From: an uncultured Clostridia bacterium
Lineage (GTDB): Bacteria > Bacillota_A > Clostridia > TANB77 > CAG-508
Direction of reading: 5' to 3'
Assembly: GCA_947624715.1 (NCBI GenBank)
Contig: CANQLO010000047.1
Location: 1 to 8,433, forward strand
DNA length: 8,433 bases
The notes beneath the pieces are model-generated. The model was not told the DNA's origin. It did no database searches and saw only the letters and a program-made list of their open reading frames with translations. Below, one piece after another: positions 6,838-8,433 of the stretch. A program made the position numbers and the translations under genes. Within the stretch, counting starts at the first letter, position 1, and each line of letters begins with the position of its first letter.

Positions 6838-7086
6838 ATGACTAATACTAATATAACTAATTTTAGAAAAGATATTTATAAATTATTAGAAAATGCTATT
6901 AAATATAATGAACCAATAAATGTATCAACAAAGAATGGAAACGCAGTTGTTTTATCTGAAGAAGACTATAATAATTTAATGGAAACATTATATATATCTT
7001 CTATACCAAAATTAAAAGAAGAACTTATAGAAAGAAAGAATTCATCTGATGAAGATTTCGTAAATGAAAATGAGGTGGACTGGTAA
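6838..7086 (+). CDS. yefM: YefM/Phd-family antitoxin
   Basis: This is an 82-residue antitoxin of the Phd/YefM family, whose N-terminal part dimerises and binds operator DNA while the C-terminal part wraps and neutralises the toxin. The N-terminal pattern ITNFRKDIYKLLENAIKYNEPINVSTKNGNAVVLSEEDYNNL is typical: a helix, then the 'pi.vt.kng.avvls.edy' strand. The C-terminal half is charged and likely disordered until bound (KLKEELIERKNSSDEDFVNENEVDW). ATG 6838 is chosen because GAGAGGTG (6824-6831) sits 6 bases upstream. The in-frame GTG at 6829 is part of that ribosome site and would add only three residues. The last codons contain GAGGTGG, the ribosome site of the toxin that starts directly after the TAA. 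The gene looks intact, whereas its partner is broken. Confidence 0.92.
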   Translation: MTNTNITNFRKDIYKLLENAIKYNEPINVSTKNGNAVVLSEEDYNNLMETLYISSIPKLKEELIERKNSSDEDFVNENEVDW

Positions 7087-7354
7087 TTGTATAAAATAGA
7101 ATACAATAAAAAAGCATTAAAAGATATTAGTAAATTAAAGCAAAGTAATTTAGCAAATAAAACAAAAGCATTAATTGAAGTAATAAAAAATGATCCATTT
7201 CAAAATCCACCACCTTATGAAAAATTGATGCGGAGATTTGAAAGATTTATATTCTAGGAGAATAAATATACAACATAGATTGGTATATCAAGTTCTAGAA
7301 GATAGACATATTGTTAGAATATTAAGTATGTGGTCACATTATGAAAATATGTAA
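7087..7354 (+). pseudogene. yoeB: YoeB-type mRNA interferase toxin, disrupted by a one-base frameshift
   Basis: YoeB toxins are ribosome-dependent endoribonucleases of the RelE fold. TTG at 7087 directly follows the antitoxin TAA and has GAGGTGG (7072-7078) 8 bases upstream; no ATG is available and the upstream frame is closed by that stop. Frame 1 reads YKIEYNKKALKDISKLKQ... NDPFQNPPPYEKL up to about 7227, then runs to TAG at 7255-7257 (56 residues). Frame 2 from 7232 gives GDLKDLYSRRINIQHRL, then VYQVLEDRHIVRILSMWSHY, then ENM and TAA at 7352-7354. Joined at 7228-7231, where one base is extra (KLCGDL if A7228 is removed, KLMGDL if C7231 is), the product is 88 residues, a normal YoeB length. 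The SRRI and C-terminal His-Tyr residues used for cleavage lie after the break, so the product as written should be inactive. A sequencing error cannot be excluded. Confidence 0.9.
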
Positions 7355-7428
7355 TAAAAAAATAAAAGGGAAAAATATTAAAAATTTAACATAATTTTAA
7401 GGATGATTTTTATTTAAATATTATAGTA

Positions 7429-7470
7429 TTGAAAATTAAGTATAAAAAAAGTATAATATAAGTGTAAAAT
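7429..7470 (+). promoter_or_regulatory. Consensus promoter for the MNT-HEPN operon with three 11-bp direct repeats
   Basis: TTGAAA (7429-7434), a 17-base spacer and TATAAT (7452-7457) predict a start near 7464. The units AAGTATAAAAA, AAGTATAATAT and AAGTGTAAAAT begin at 7438, 7449 and 7460, exactly one helical turn apart, and cover the spacer, the -10 and the start site, as a repressor site would. The repeats are A+T-rich, so chance is not excluded. The preceding stretch (7355-7428) shows no gene and no convincing terminator. Confidence 0.7.
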
Positions 7471-7493
7471 AAAAAGAATGGAGAAGATAATGT

Positions 7494-7832
7494 ATGCCTA
7501 AAAAAGTAAATGATGAAATTCAAAACTTTATAAAAGCAGTACAAGAACTTTTAGGAAAAAAGCTAAAGAAAGTTATATTATATGGCTCTTATGCTAGAGG
7601 CGATTATAATAAGAATTCAGATGTAGATATAATGATTTTGGCTGATTTATCTTATGAAGAAATTGAATATTATAGAGATAAAATATCAGATATAGCTTTT
7701 GACATAGAGTTAAATACAGGTATTATTTTATCTCCGATAATAAAAAATATAGAAAAATATAATCACCGAGTAAAGTTTATACCATTTTATAAAAATGTTC
7801 AAAAGGAAGGGATTGTTTTAATAAATGGATAA
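7494..7832 (+). CDS. Minimal nucleotidyltransferase (MNT) of an MNT-HEPN pair
   Basis: The 112-residue protein is a small pol-beta-fold nucleotidyltransferase. The signature GS-X10-DXD is exact: G31, S32, then D43 and D45 (LYGSYARGDYNKNSDVDIMIL). D70 or E72 in AFDIELNTGI may be the third metal-binding carboxylate. In characterised MNT-HEPN modules (type VII, MntA/HepT) such enzymes neutralise the HEPN RNase by adding AMP to it; that role is inferred here from the pairing. ATG 7494 is fixed by a stop just upstream in frame and is preceded by GGAG (7480-7483) at 10 bases. The stop overlaps the next gene's start by 8 bases, so the two are translationally coupled. A catalytically dead or different transferase role is unlikely, since the core motif is complete. 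Confidence 0.9.
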   Translation: MPKKVNDEIQNFIKAVQELLGKKLKKVILYGSYARGDYNKNSDVDIMILADLSYEEIEYYRDKISDIAFDIELNTGIILSPIIKNIEKYNHRVKFIPFYKNVQKEGIVLING

Positions 7833-8232
7833 TGAAACAATAGAAAGTTTTGCAAAGTATAGGCTAGAAAAAGCTAAAGAAACTTTAGAAACCGCTAAAA
7901 TGATTTATAAGGATGGAAAGGATCTTACAAGTGCTAATAATAGAGCTTATTATGCCATTTTTTATGCAATTAGAGCAGTACTTGCAATTAAAGAAATAGA
8001 TTTTAAAAGACACAAAGATGTAATTGCATATTTTAATAAAGAATATGTAAATAAAGATATTTTTCCAAAAATGATTGGAAAGAAGATAGCTCAAGCCCAG
8101 AGAATAAGAGATGATAGTGATTATGATGATAATTATGAGCCATCATTTGAAAAAACAGAACAACAAATAAAAACAGCAGAAGAATTGATTAAATTAGTGG
8201 AAGAATATGTTTATAATTATTATAAACAATAA
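7825..8232 (+). CDS. HEPN-domain protein, partner of the MNT (putative toxin)
   Basis: The 135-residue all-helical protein resembles the HEPN family recalled as PF05168: helix 1 with FAKYRLEKAKETLETAKMIY (9-28), then NNRAYYAIFYAIRAVLA (38-54), FKRHKDVIAYFNKEYV (60-75), QRIRDDSDYDDNY (92-104) and a final helix EQQIKTAEELIKLVEEYV (112-129). HEPN partners of MNTs are often RNases acting through RX4-6H. Here the only histidine is H63 with R62 next to it, and no RX4-6H is present. The activity therefore may be lost, use other residues (R40, R50, H63, Y100), or differ from HepT. It starts inside the MNT gene (ATG 7825-7827) with AGGAAGGG (7804-7811) about 13 bases upstream. A terminator follows at 8269. 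Toxin identity is an inference from gene pairing. Confidence 0.85.
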   Translation: MDNETIESFAKYRLEKAKETLETAKMIYKDGKDLTSANNRAYYAIFYAIRAVLAIKEIDFKRHKDVIAYFNKEYVNKDIFPKMIGKKIAQAQRIRDDSDYDDNYEPSFEKTEQQIKTAEELIKLVEEYVYNYYKQ

Positions 8233-8268
8233 TATATTTTATCACGTTAAAAAATAAATATTTTCAAT

Positions 8269-8304
8269 AGAGTTCGATAGTCAAAAGACTGTCGCTCTTT
8301 TTTT
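8269..8304 (+). terminator. Intrinsic terminator of the MNT-HEPN operon
   Basis: CGATAGTC (8275-8282) pairs with GACTGTCG (8287-8294) including one T-G pair, over an AAAA loop. AGAG (8269-8272) pairs with CTCT (8295-8298) after two unpaired T. A run of seven T (8298-8304) follows. It sits 36 bases after the HEPN stop. Confidence 0.9.
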
Positions 8305-8315
8305 ACTATAATTTA

Positions 8316-8374
8316 TTGACAAAAAAACAATAAATTTATTAAAATAAAAGAAAAAAGATAGGAGACCAACTATG
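8316..8374 (+). promoter_or_regulatory. Promoter and ribosome site for the next gene
   Basis: TTGACA (8316-8321), 18 bases, TAAAAT (8340-8345) form a good SigA promoter just after the terminator. ATAGGAGA (8358-8365) is a strong ribosome site 6 bases before ATG 8372. Confidence 0.7.
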
Positions 8375-8433
8375 AAAAGTCAATAGAAAAATAGAAAATT
8401 TTTAAAAATTTTTTATAAAAAAATGGTCAACTT
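8372..8433 (+). pseudogene. Start of an ORF interrupted by TAG at codon 5, running off the window
   Basis: ATG 8372 follows a good promoter and ribosome site but reads only MKSQ before TAG (8384-8386). The same frame continues without a stop to the window edge as KNRKFLKIFYKKMVN, a basic segment that would suit the cytoplasmic start of a membrane protein, though this is too short to identify. Possible readings: a nonsense mutation, a four-codon leader peptide, or a downstream start at ATG 8423 (which lacks a ribosome site). A perfect A/T palindrome AAAATTTTTAAAAATTTT lies at 8395-8412. TAG serves as a true stop in fprA here, so stop reassignment is unlikely. Confidence 0.35.

Noticed and set aside
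7222..7260. Programmed +1 frameshift in yoeB
   Set aside because: No shift-prone stop or rare-codon context, no internal Shine-Dalgarno stimulator and no downstream structure seen; YoeB genes are not known to need recoding.
7490..7501. Mini-ORF ATG TAT GCC TAA overlapping the MNT start
   Set aside because: Three codons only, arising from ATGTATG; though GGAG spacing (6 bases) fits it, nothing supports a function.
7885..8094. Minus-strand frame rich in Ile/Phe opposite the HEPN gene
   Set aside because: No ribosome site or recognisable domain; complement of a lysine-rich coding strand.
8384..8386. TAG as a reassigned sense codon
   Set aside because: TAG ends fprA at a normal length in this window, so standard stop use is the simpler reading.
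1..8433. CRISPR arrays, tRNA or rRNA genes, insertion sequences, integrases
   Set aside because: No spaced long repeats, cloverleaf, rRNA-like sequence, transposase or integrase motifs were found on either strand.

Overview
The window is strongly A+T-rich DNA from a low-GC Gram-positive anaerobe (Bacillota, most likely a Clostridia-type gut bacterium). The evidence is the codon use (AGA, GGA, ATA and NNA codons), strong AGGAGG-like ribosome sites, consensus SigA promoters, a T-box leader in front of pheST, and a flavodiiron protein typical of strict anaerobes. TAG, TAA and the usual starts behave normally. Genus cannot be set from the window.

Layout, all on the + strand. (1) Bases 1-1438: the 3' part of a large secreted or surface protein with Ig-like repeats and a C-terminal 'FWLATR...FGIR...VPVV' domain. 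It is closed early by a one-base frameshift in a G5 run; the lost 36-residue tail is still readable in the next frame. (2) Bases 1439-2062: a long intergenic region with a hairpin, a promoter overlapped by a perfect 18-bp palindrome, a phenylalanine T-box riboswitch (UUC specifier, UGGU tRNA-end-pairing bases, competing terminator), and an unusual pheS translation start where a hairpin separates the Shine-Dalgarno sequence from the start codon. (3) Bases 2063-5553: pheS and pheT, the two subunits of phenylalanyl-tRNA synthetase, separated by a 95-base spacer filled by a long imperfect hairpin that looks like an inserted dispersed repeat. (4) Bases 5596-6771: fprA, an A-type flavodiiron protein with all seven iron ligands. 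(5) Bases 6785-7354: a YefM/YoeB toxin-antitoxin module with its own consensus promoter and palindromes. The antitoxin is intact; the toxin carries a one-base frameshift that removes its catalytic end. (6) Bases 7429-8304: a second toxin-antitoxin-like pair, a minimal nucleotidyltransferase (MNT) plus a HEPN protein, overlapping by 8 bases, with a consensus promoter set in three 11-bp direct repeats and a good terminator. (7) Bases 8316-8433: a new promoter and ribosome site leading into an ORF that stops after four codons but continues in the same frame to the window edge.

How they work together: pheST is a housekeeping operon controlled by uncharged tRNA-Phe, and fprA follows closely enough to be read through. 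Everything after fprA is accessory: two adjacent defence or stress modules of different families, one apparently disarmed. The most interesting points are the two independent +1-type frameshifts, the possible diversity-generating variable region at the end of the surface protein, the pheS start-site hairpin, the pheS-pheT spacer element, and the HEPN/MNT pair whose HEPN lacks the usual RX4-6H motif.
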